In this document: positions 24,346 to 33,961 of the stretch, piece by piece
How positions within the stretch are numbered: the first letter of the stretch is position 1
Layout of the letters: every line of letters begins with the position of its first letter
NCBI RefSeq assembly: GCF_963855985.1
Contig: NC_087100.1
Span: 6,669,001-6,733,000, forward strand
Direction of reading: 5' to 3'
Source: Ostrinia nubilalis
Taxonomy: Eukaryota > Arthropoda > Insecta > Lepidoptera > Crambidae
DNA length: 64,000 nt
Translations under genes and position numbers: made by a program
The notes under the pieces: generated by a model
Told to the model about the DNA's origin: nothing
The model's database searches: none
What the model saw: the letters and a program-made list of their open reading frames with translations, nothing else

Positions 24346-26111
24346 GGGTTTTCATGGTTTATTACTGGGTTGTAACAGTTTAGTGTCTTTAGGTGTCCAA
24401 TATAGCTCGGTGACTGTCGGTGAAATAGTCGATAAAGTTAAGCGGAAAACGAAGTTAATGTGAGCGTACTAAGTAAATTCTAATAATACTAGGCATTCAA
24501 GGACATAGGTATTGTAGCATTGAATATGAAGTACTTAAATAAAATTACATTTTTGTCCAATATTTCAGTCTCCAACTAAAATATCAACGTAATTCTTTAC
24601 ACGTGTAGGTTATCAAGCCCGAGGCATCAGTCAATTACTCAGAATTACAAATGGGCGAGCAGTTTAAAATAGTCCCCAATCTAGATGTCCACAAATTGAG
24701 ACGCCAACTGACAGTATAATGTTTTGCTAATTAGCAGAAATCCTAACACGACACAGTTAAAAGACTAAAACACGCGCTGACAAATCGCCTTCGCTCACTC
24801 TCTGACAATTATGAATATTACGGGCGCTCGACTTTAACGAAAACTCCGATCCGGACGTTTAACGAATAGTCGGATACACCGGAGCAACTGCGACTTTAAT
24901 ATGCAAAATAAACGATCTTATTTCTTGCAACATTAAGAGACAGTTACAACATATATCTAAGGGTTCTGTACATTCGATTTCGGTATGCAAATAAGGAAGA
25001 CAGTAGCACGCGTCTTTTTGAACTATTTAAATATATGCTAAGCACTTAGTACCTGGAAAAAGATAATGGCGCAAAAGAAATATTAAATTGTCTTATTCTT
25101 ATGTAAATATATGTGGGAAATAAGGTGTACATACAAGTCCGGGCATTCTTGCGGCCACGCGCCTTCAAATGTGGCGGCGATAGATTTTTTCTTACTATTT
25201 GATGCAAATTAGAGTGTAGATAGGGTGTTATTAACGGCCTGCTTACATTTCAATTTGCTTGGAAAATATTATGACTTGTTTATGTGCAACAGACGAGAGA
25301 GTGATTAATTTGTGTCCGTCATTGTTTTATTAAAGTTTCGTTTAGTTAATTTTAAAATTTAGAAATAAATTGTATTAAACATAACCCTCCTTCTGGCGCA
25401 GTCGGGTATAAGGAGACGAGATAGGTAAATAGATATTATGTGCTTTAATTAAAAAAATATTTGACTAAAACTTAATGCATTTCTTAATTTAAGAAAGTAC
25501 GAGTATGAAGCTATGTATCACACAACACATCTGGAAAGGTACCTCGCGTCACAACAAAATTGGACTCCAGACTGTATTCCAAAATGAAAATATGTTTTAA
25601 ATTAGACCCATCATAAATTCTCTTTTACCCCAACACACCAATGTTTTATCTATTCACCGTCCACGAAACAAAGCTATCATAGTGCGAAGTCGGACACTCG
25701 GACAACTCAGATGTAATGCGGCGTCCGGCGTCCGCGCAAGCCTTTGTTCTTACCCACAATGAGCTCGGACGCGGGATTGATAGCTTTGTCCCCGCGAGTG
25801 TTAAAAATGGTATGACGCAAAACTTTTTTCTGAGTAGGAAAATGTTTATTATATCTGTGATTGTCATTTGTTTTTTTACAGAATCAAAAAAATACTAAAG
25901 TTTTTCAGAGAAGTAGAATGTTTGCCACATTTCTGGTAGTCATTTGTTTTTATTTTAGACAACCTGCCAGTGTTTTTTGTTGTCATATTAGTAGGAAAAA
26001 AGTCTTCGATTTAAATGCCGTCTACGCGTCTGAATAAGTAAAAGGTAAAGAGACAAACTAAATAGATAGAGATGCTAGACTGATTAAACTTACACACTTT
26101 TACATACTAGG
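24346..26111. other. Unique sequence, one short shared repeat
   Basis: Mostly AT-rich DNA. 24640-24900 is somewhat CpG-richer without a recognisable motif. The short repeat at 25379-25409 is listed separately. Confidence 0.35.
25379..25409 (-). repeat. Short interspersed repeat, inverted copy at 50.64 kb
   Basis: The complement reads TACCCGACTGCGCCAGAAGG, then AGGGTTAT, identical over 28 bp to 50637-50664 on the plus strand. I recall this core as common in Lepidoptera. The class and boundaries are unknown. Confidence 0.65.
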
Positions 26112-26201
26112 CCAGTAGAATTAAACACAAAAATTGATTAAATCGGAAATAATTCCTACAAAAGATTTTTTTGCTTTAATGGCTTCATTGGTTGCCCATT
26201 A

Positions 26202-27134
26202 CGATGGCTCCTACGTATACTGGCGTAAGTGAAAAAAGTAAATTTTACAGGAGAGCCATTTTAGTGGCCAGAACCATATTTTTGGGTCATATCTTCTGAC
26301 CTACTAAAACGAATTTAATGAAATTTCACATTTAGCCTTAACATGTAATGCTTTTGCTACTGCTGTTATCAATTTTTATATTTTTCTTACATATTTTGAG
26401 ATTTTACGCATTGCCCTTTTACGTCGGCATATTTCTATAATTTCATGTATATTGTTCAACGTAAAGAGACTTAAATGACAACGTAAATATAATATTTTAA
26501 GCGATTACTCTCTTTATTTATGCATGTAATTATTTTAATTGTTATCATGTGCTATATCAATAATAAATCAGTTAGAAAAAGTCGTTTAATGTACCGTTTT
26601 ACGTTTTAACGCAAATACGCCCATATACTGTGCTCGAGATTTAGTTAGGTCTTTTAACATAATGTGTCATATTTTAAAAAAATATAAATAACTTGAAAAA
26701 ATCGAATTGCCTAAGGCGGGAATTGAACCCACGATGCCTTAGGCAGTTCGATTTTTTCATGTTATTTATAATTTTCAAATTAGTTTGAGATGCGACTCTT
26801 AACGCTAAAAATTAAATAACTATATAATGTGTCATAATTTATAAATAAAACAATTTGCTAAATATTTTCATGGCTTTATTAAAGATTTGGATTATAAAAA
26901 ATATACGTTTATGTAAGCAACTACTCGTATAGATTGACGAATCGTATGATTGGGCTTTATACGTGGCGTAGTTTTGCACATACGCCTATTTGCCTAAAAT
27001 TTTATTTTGTATCTAATGGAAAAAAAAATTTTTTTTCTTACTGATGTTATAGATTAGAGCAAAGTGAAATCATTGCTTAAATAATTGGAAAAAGGCGTAA
27101 GCGGCAGTTTCGCCCTTATACGTAGGAGCCATCG
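26202..27134. mobile_element. 933-bp TIR element nested in the left arm
   Basis: It is bounded by 18-bp terminal inverted repeats (CGATGGCTCCTACGTATA at the left, its complement at 27117-27134) and by ATTA duplications at 26198-26201 and 27135-27138. The undisturbed right arm of the host element reads straight through this point, so the empty site is present in the same window and proves the insertion. GGCGTA and TACGCC motifs recur near both ends (GGCGTAAGTG at the left, GGCGTAAGCG at the right). There is no coding frame. The superfamily is not assigned; a 4-bp ATTA duplication does not by itself decide it. Confidence 0.8.
26672..26823 (-). mobile_element. 152-bp retroposon with tRNA-minihelix core, 13-bp TSD
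   Basis: It is flanked by a perfect 13-bp direct repeat, ATAATGTGTCATA (26659-26671 and 26824-26836). Its centre is a 32-34-bp near-perfect hairpin (arms 26684-26717 and 26736-26769). On the minus strand the hairpin tip has a 5-bp stem GTGGG/CCCGC closing a 7-nt loop TTCAATT, the shape of a tRNA T arm. The 3' stem strand (CTTAGGCA) follows directly, as an acceptor strand would, and pairs with TGCCTAAG. Only GCATC stands where the D and anticodon arms would be. GGGTTCAATTCCC also fits a Pol III B box. Related copies lie at 5698 and at the window's end. Confidence 0.7.
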
Positions 27135-27307
27135 ATTAAGACTCTCCTAAGTTTTCGACTTCGACGGAGTTGTGCTTAAGTGGTGGGGGCCCCCGAAAGG
27201 GGCGTTTTTTAGGTTTTCCGGTTATACCGCGTAAATGACTTACCCTATCGAAAAGTGGTCTTCATGACGGTTGAAGGGCACTTAATCCTGCATTGAATAA
27301 GACCTAA

Positions 27308-27613
27308 TTCAAATGTTTTGGACAAACCGTTCCCGCGCTAAAGTTCGGAAAAGTAGAAAATATACGTATAATTAATGACCCTCTCCACGTCCAATGGCTT
27401 GTTACCCACAGGCTTCCAAGTCTTGAAAAGGGCCACCTCAACCAGTGTAACCCTATCAAGGCTTACGAGCTTGATGCGCCTATCCTTGTGCGTCCCAGCC
27501 GTTCCTTAACTGCGGTTGGTGCACCTCTTCCTTGCACTCTCCTGAACGACCCTGTGTTACCTACTGTGGCTGTCCCTCTTCCTTGCAGCCTCCTGCACGA
27601 CTACGTTGCCTAG
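27308..27613 (+). pseudogene. Open frame in left arm of the foldback element
   Basis: 102 codons run from just after an in-frame TAA (27305-27307) to TAG at 27611-27613. The frame reads FKCFGQTVPALKFGKVEN, then ...IINDPLHVQWLVTHRLPSLE, and ends LPCSLLHDYVA. Its last third holds a 16-residue tandem repeat (GAPLPCTLLND, then AVPLPCSLLHD). It matches the frame in the right arm codon for codon, without an indel. I do not recognise the protein. It lacks a start and has an upstream stop, so it is probably a relic. Confidence 0.35.
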
Positions 27614-27674
27614 CCGTATGCCTGGTCCAAGGTTCGACGCCACAAAATCAACTTCGCACGCGTGAAAATAGTTT

Positions 27675-27875
27675 AAATACTATTTTCCGTGCTTGCAACA
27701 TTTTTCTTTACTGCTTCGGCTCTATTAGTCGTAGAGTGATTGTATATATCCTATAGCCTTCCTCAATTTATGAGCTATTCAACACAAAAATTATTATTTC
27801 AATCAAACTAGTAATTCTTGAGATTAGCGCGTTCAAACAAACAATCAAAAAACCCTTCAGCGTTTTAATATGAAC
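27675..27875 (+). repeat. Interspersed repeat forming the spacer between the arms
   Basis: The stretch with GTATATATCCTATAGCCTTC, then CTCAATTTATGAGCTATTCA, and later TGAGATTAGCGCGTTCAAAC matches, from recall, a very abundant lepidopteran interspersed repeat. Its presence between two facing arms suggests that it was either the target of two head-to-head insertions or the original interior of the foldback element. It has no coding capacity. Confidence 0.5.
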
Positions 27876-27921
27876 TTGTTGTTGTTGATTTTTGGCGTCA
27901 AACCTTAGACCAGGCATACGG

Positions 27922-28260
27922 CTAAGCAACGTAGTCGTGCAGGAGGATACAAGGAAGAGGGGCAGCCACAGTAGGTAACACAGAGTCGTTCAGGTGAGTG
28001 CCAGGAAGAGGTGCAGCAACCGCAGTTAAGGAACGGCTGGGACGAACAAGGATCGGCGAATCCAGCTCGTATGCCTTGATAGGGTTACACTGGTTGAGGC
28101 GCTCCTTTTCAAGACTTGGAAGCCTGCGGGTAACGAGCCATTGGACGTGGAGAGGGTCATTAATTATACACATATTTTCTACTTTGCCGAACATTTGCAC
28201 GAGAACGGTTTGTTCAAAACATATGAATTTGGTCTTATTTAATGCAGAATTAAATGCCCT
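27922..28260 (-). pseudogene. Open frame in right arm of the foldback element
   Basis: 113 codons run from after an in-frame TGA (28261-28263) to TAG at 27922-27924. It reads RAFNSALNKTKFICFEQTVL, then VQMFGKVENMCIIND, and ends LPCILLHDYVA. Over 101 codons it aligns to the left-arm frame with no gap and about 19 amino-acid differences. Most nucleotide differences I checked change the residue, so I see no evidence of purifying selection. There is no ATG near the upstream end. The opposite strand also has a 133-codon frame (27998-28399), but that frame is broken by a stop in the other arm. Confidence 0.35.
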
Positions 28261-28476
28261 TCAACCATCAGGAAGACCACTTTTCGATAGGGTAAGTCCT
28301 TTACGCGGTATAACTGGAAAACTGAAAAAGCGCCCCTTTCGGGGGCCCCCACCACTTAAGCACAACTCCGTCGAAGTCGAAAACTTAGGAGAGTCTTAAT
28401 GGGCAACCAATGAAGCCATTAAAGCAATAAAATCTTTTGTAGGAATTATTTCCGATTTAAAAGCTAATTCTACTGG

Positions 28477-31400
28477 ACTATACTTTCTTTAGATGATTTG
28501 CTTAATAAGTAGGCCCTTTTATTCATGAGAAAAAGATAATTAAATTAACAAGTTTTTCGGTTTTTGCAAATCACGCATTATTCTTAAACAATTTAGAGTA
28601 AAGCTCTCGATGGTTTAACTAAGGTAGGTAATAATATTTCACGTAATGAATGTAAATGCTATTCGAAGAATCATTATTTATAATCGCAAATTTCTATTGT
28701 GGACCAAATTACTGTTGCCGTAACGGATCGATCGAGTGGCTCTAAACAGTGCCCATTTGAATATTTTTTCAATCAATAACTGATATATGCAAAAGACATT
28801 ATGCGTGCGACAATGAGTCGACCGTTATCGCAACAAATGGAAATTTCATCAAAGGCGCACCAGAAATAATAATTGATCGAACTGCATTGTTGCGAATGAT
28901 AGAACCCCTCAGTAGTAGGTCGGTAGAATCCAAAAATTAACCAATGATAGGACTAAATTTAATTTCACGATCCGATACCTGCCCTCGACTGACAAAAGTC
29001 CGTAATCAAATTATGCAGCCGATGCGACTATTGAATACATGCATAAATTTTGAGGCACCTTATTGTAGATACGTCAAAGGGTCGGAGCTCGGGAGAAGCT
29101 CCAACAATACAGATGTATCGAGATGCTCATTGAAGGAGCGGTCGTGTGGGAAGAAGGGCTAAGACGACGATACTTATCAGATAATTGTTACGAATTACTG
29201 CATCTGGAGATTAGACCGTCTACCGTTACTACCATTAAACTATATGGCAGCGTTTACAGGCGTATCTCTGACGCCTTGAAACCGTAAGACCTCGTTAAGT
29301 GCGAAACTCTATCGTCAAAGCGACACGCCAATCAAACGTCTCGTAACAAATCTCACCCTTAGTGGAAACAATGCGAATATCGCGTTACAAAAAGTTCGTT
29401 ATGAAAAGAAACCGTTACTATTACCAAAGGGTATGACAGCGCGCTAGAGGGCGATCCAATTTTAGTGAAATTCTTACACTGGTAATGATACGGGGCACGG
29501 GCGTTGCATACTTTAGCGAGAGAAAAGAAATTTCGGCGACGTTGCGAGCATTGGCATGTAGATGAGATGGCGCAGGTAGGGAAGGGCGTTATTGAAATTA
29601 GAGATACATACGTGAAATTCGAGAATCGTTAGACATTACCGATCGAAGTCGTAAACGTCCCAGACAGGTGGGATGCTTCGCTCGATGCAACTATCTTTTG
29701 ACGACACATGGATGTGGCAAATGACGTATTTTGCATTACGTCAGCTCGTGCAGAAATGCGAATTTTATGTGGGCTTTATGTAATGTTTGTTTCCTGTTCA
29801 ATTACTGTTTGTTACATTGTTTTGTGTCGTAAGTTTTATGTCGCTTTCCAAGAGGGATTGTCGTTTGTATGAAAGTGATGGAGAAAAGATGTAAATCTGT
29901 GTAGAGCTGCGATCAGCATAAGAAAGGGCATGAAGACGTCGCAGCCCATTAGCCACTTTGCATATGAAGAGTCCACGCGCGAATTTGCATACACACCTCC
30001 CCAATCCAAATCCACATTATCTATGCCGTATTTTTTGTACAGCGTTAGATATCCCTAAGCACGAGTTATGTTTAAAGCCAGCACGCGCTAAGTAAGGTGA
30101 GCGAGATTTACATAATGTCCAGCACGAGCTAATATTTTGCATAAGAAGACATTTCTGCTTTTTATACGACACTTGGGTGTTGGAGAACTTAATATCCTAG
30201 GGTCGGATAACCGGTTTGGAAACTGCCCCATTTATGCAAATATTTTTATAGATCTCTATGTAAACATTAATAGTTTATTTATCCATCCATACACCTTTGT
30301 ATAACTTATGTTAGAATGAATTCCAAGAGTTAGAAGTAAGAATAAATTCCTACCACGGCTATTCAAAACGGTGCCGCGGTGTGGCAGAATATGATTAAAA
30401 AAGTGTATTTACTTCTATGGCGTTGTGCTAAACCATTTCCAAAGAGAGGAAAATTTAAAAACCGTAGCAATTTGTCAGTGTTCCATATCGGCCCAGGTTC
30501 AGTCAATAATAAAAAAATCGCAACTTTTTTCTCGTTTTGGGCAATATTAAACACGCGAAGCTTCGTGGACTGGCGTGGAAGCTAGAAGACGGTATACATT
30601 TCATTATTTACTTATGACAGAGTGAAACTACATTGCAAAAAACTATATTAATTGCCGAAAGTTCTACAGTCGGCAACATAATTTAATTCCTCGGGAAATT
30701 TTCATTGCACCGCAAGCTTTTTGTTTATGTTACTTTACAAATACCGCAGCGGTTGGAGGAAATGTTAGGGTGGCAATGAGGTTCATTTAACATTTCGGCT
30801 TATCAGCTGCACTAAAATGTTTACATCTGATGGTTATTTCGTTTTATATTTTTTAGAACTAGCTAGTGTCTTTCGTGTTTTAGATTGAGAAAGTATATTT
30901 ACTATAATTGCGTGTGAATTGCGTCTACTATTGGTTAAATATTTTTCTCTTTTATCTCAAAGGCTTGCAATTTTCTATTTAGGAAGTTTATCATATTTTT
31001 ATTTGACTGTAACATCACGTCCAGTAAAGTATTCACGTGTCAAACCACGTACCATTTAAAGAAAGGCCACTATTTGCAAAAAGTAGTAAGTCTTGTATTT
31101 GATTTATACTTTTCTTCGTTTCTAACCTACATTTTTCTAACCTCATGCAAAACGATTTCAATTCTCACGTTTGCAGGGCCATAAAACTTCAAGTTTCGAA
31201 ATATAAAATTGCCAGGCGATTTCGTCTGATTTGCTCGACTTGGCAATACTTCCTACCGTTCCTAAATCCTTATTTGGGTGGATTGCTCTTTTGATTATTT
31301 CGTTCATAGTTTTTATGACATCTTTATTGATGCGCCATGCTGCATTTTTAGGGTTAGCTGCACGAATTTTAGATTTACAATTTTTGTTAGTGTTACTTTG

Positions 31401-33886
31401 TAAGTAATGGCTTGTTGGTATTCCTGTGGATGTTCTGTTGACATGCTTCATGATGCGATAGTATTTTTACAACGAAATTACCATAATTGGTGTTCACACT
31501 TTTGCAGAGCCAGTATAATACAAACGATTCACGATTAATTAGGTAGATTACAAAAATGAATTAAAGAGAAAATGCCAAATGAAAGAAACTTGAATATTCG
31601 TTATAAATTCTAGGGAAAACACTTAACACGTAATTGTATACCAATTAGCCCACAAGTTTGTTCTGAATTCTAGTTGGCTGAAGCAAGGTTATGATTTCCA
31701 TATTTGATTATTTCTAGAATTATTGATTCTAAGAATTGGCATAATAATTTCAAACACAAACAATGAAATGAAAAATGTAGAGTTCTTTTATGCATTTTTT
31801 GTTGTCTTTATAATTTTATATTTTAACACCTAGTTGTCGAGGAACAATTCTTTGAACATAGCTTTTTAAAAATATATTGTTTAAAGTGCTTTCTTGACGT
31901 TATATTTTATTGCTACTCTGTTTCTATTCTCTCCTAGTGCATATTTTTATTTTTTTACTACGTGAATAACATTACTTTTCTTTCGTTGTCCTCCATTAGT
32001 AATATTTTCTAGTACTTCTCATTCTTTTTTCACAGAGTGGTTTAGTTTTACTTTTTTTACATTGAAGTTACCTGGTCTCCATTTTACCTCGTATTTTTAT
32101 TTTGCCCTCAAATCAGTATTCCTAATACTTATTTGTTTGATTGCGCCATTCGAAAATAACAATAACAAGGATCACTCGATATGCCTAGCTCATTACATCG
32201 ATTCGATAATTGTAATAATTGCGACCAATTAGCATGGACAAATGGACAGGGCGGAATATTCCGATGTTTATAGCGAGTCGAACTAGCCGATACTCCAGCT
32301 AGAATTAATCAAATCAACCAACCCCAAGCTTTCCGATGTAATTAACGCACACGTGTGTGTGTGAGCTCTCTGTGTGCGATAATGAACGATTATAGGAGAC
32401 CTAGTTTGCTTAACAAACTATCTTGGGAAGCGACGCGGATTGAAGCCTTGCCCCGTTATGATAAGGTTCATAATTTGAATAGGCAGCGTTATAAACCATT
32501 TCGCGTCTGGGGGGTAAGTTTCTTCATGTTAGTTAGCGGTTGTAGTGTGGGGGTGCTACAAAAATGAACGGGTATTGGATTTTTTTCTGATAAATCACAG
32601 ATTTTCATTATTGGTATTTTCTTTTTATTTTGAACAATTTGCAGTTATTCTATACATCTATTATTCTGTAGGATCCCGTGAAAAGAAAGTAGGTATTCTT
32701 TTCAGTCTTTCAGTACCTGTAGGTACTGGTAGTTGTACCAGATATTTCCTAGACGTCCCATGCATAAATGGTTTATTATCCTCACGTTATTTTAGTCTTA
32801 TTGGAATTATCTTGGGCGTATAAGACTCCAATATCGTATTCAAAATATAGAGCCAATTTTTTGGATACCAAATCTCGATACCCTAAAATTTACCAGCACT
32901 TCTTTTCGTCCACCACTAGTTGATGAGTCACATTTTTTTTGTTTCGTGGGTAAGGCAAGGGTGCCGTGGGGTGGCTACCCCTTACTGCAACCCCATCTTA
33001 TTAATCAGTGAAGTACCGGCCGTCACTTCACATGTCTGCTTGGAGGCGTCAGGCTTATTAGTTATAGGACATGTCAGGTCTAGTTTGAATTTATAATTTT
33101 CTTATAGGAAGTGTGATATTGGCTCCCGTTTGGTAATATCGCTTCTTTTCGCTTGCGAATTGGAATTCGGTTACTTCAACGAGTCTTCTAGCTTTCTTAA
33201 GTCAGTTATTACTGTCTTCTTCTTTAAATTACCAGTTTGATTCCTTATGGTAGAGTCTCTTATAAGTCAATCTTTTTTAACTCATTGAAGTCTTTTTTTA
33301 TTTTAAGTTTTTATTAAATTATTTAAATACTAGACAATTGATGTCTGTATAATATGAACAAAGTGAATTCACGATAATTGACGATATATGAGATATCTCA
33401 CGATATCAGTTTAATAATTTCCTATCGGAAAACATATCAAACGTTTTCAGCCATTATTTTCTAATTAGAAACAATAATTAAATTGAAGCATTAAAATTTC
33501 AATCGCCATTAATTGTTTCTCTGGTAAATGAATAACAAATGCCACTAATCCTTCCATAACGTGCGGCCCGCAATTATAGGTTATCAATATTTTCCAATTA
33601 AGGCATATAAATTAATTGCTATCAACGTAGCGATTAAACTAAACGCTAGTCCTAATGACAACGGACAATAACGAATTTAATTTCAATGAAAGTTTCCAAG
33701 TTTGTCGTACAAATGAATAATTACGGTGAATTATCAGTCCCCTGGCGCTATTAACGCGTCAGTCGAGGTGTTCGGCCAGTTAGACGGCGAACGGCAATTA
33801 AAGGCACGAACCATCGACTAACAATCAATACTGATCTATGGAAATCACAGGGAAAATTTATCAGATAATACACAGGGAAAATTAAT
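28477..33886. other. Unique sequence; CpG-rich island then AT- and T-rich DNA
   Basis: 28690-29990 is richer in CpG than its surroundings and is listed separately. 31860-32130 is strongly pyrimidine-rich on the plus strand. 33400-33740 is AT-rich with many TAATTA/AATTA cores. No coding exon or RNA is recognised. A 97-codon minus-strand frame at 31158-31451 has no known domain. Confidence 0.35.
28690..29990. promoter_or_regulatory. CpG-rich island, candidate regulatory region
   Basis: A 1.3-kb stretch with many CG dinucleotides in an otherwise CpG-poor, AT-rich window. It holds a CTCF-like motif, GCGCTAGAGGGCGAT (29441-29455), and an inverted pair of CRE/ATF half-sites, TGACGTA...TACGTCA (29723-29744). 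These motifs match known consensus sequences, but no function is shown. No interspersed repeat was recognised inside it. Confidence 0.3.
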
Positions 33887-33961
33887 TTGTCAAACTCTAT
33901 ACAAAAAACACTGGTCACCTTTATAGTTACGGTTAAAGTAAGTTGGTGCAACTCAGCCTTA
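33887..33961 (+). mobile_element. TAAGGCTG MITE, right half only
   Basis: GTCAAACTCTATACAAAAAA, then CACTGGTCACC and a right end TTGGTGCAACTCAGCCTTA. The left half is missing. Confidence 0.7.

Larger units (their letters stand above)
26112..28476. mobile_element. Long-inverted-repeat (foldback-like) element with nested insertions
   Basis: Two near-identical arms face each other. The left arm is 26112-26201 plus 27139-27652 (604 bp, split by the nested element), and the right arm is 27884-28476 (593 bp). Both termini read CCAGTAGAATTA inward. The arms share ATCGGAAATAATTCCTACAA, GGCTTCATTGGTTGCCCATT, the GC-rich GGGGGCCCCCGAAAGGGGC and much more. A 231-bp spacer (27653-27883) lies between them. 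Each arm carries the same colinear open frame, listed separately. I found no convincing target duplication. It could be a foldback transposon, or two copies inserted head to head around a repeat; I cannot tell these apart from sequence alone. Confidence 0.75.

Noticed and set aside
27998..28399. 133-codon plus-strand frame in the right arm of the foldback element
   Set aside because: The equivalent frame in the left arm has a stop codon, and the opposite strand is open in both arms, so that strand is the better candidate.
26112..28476. Target-site duplication of the foldback element (ACTA on both sides)
   Set aside because: ACTA occurs near both ends, but a 2-bp offset (GG) on the left makes the match unconvincing.
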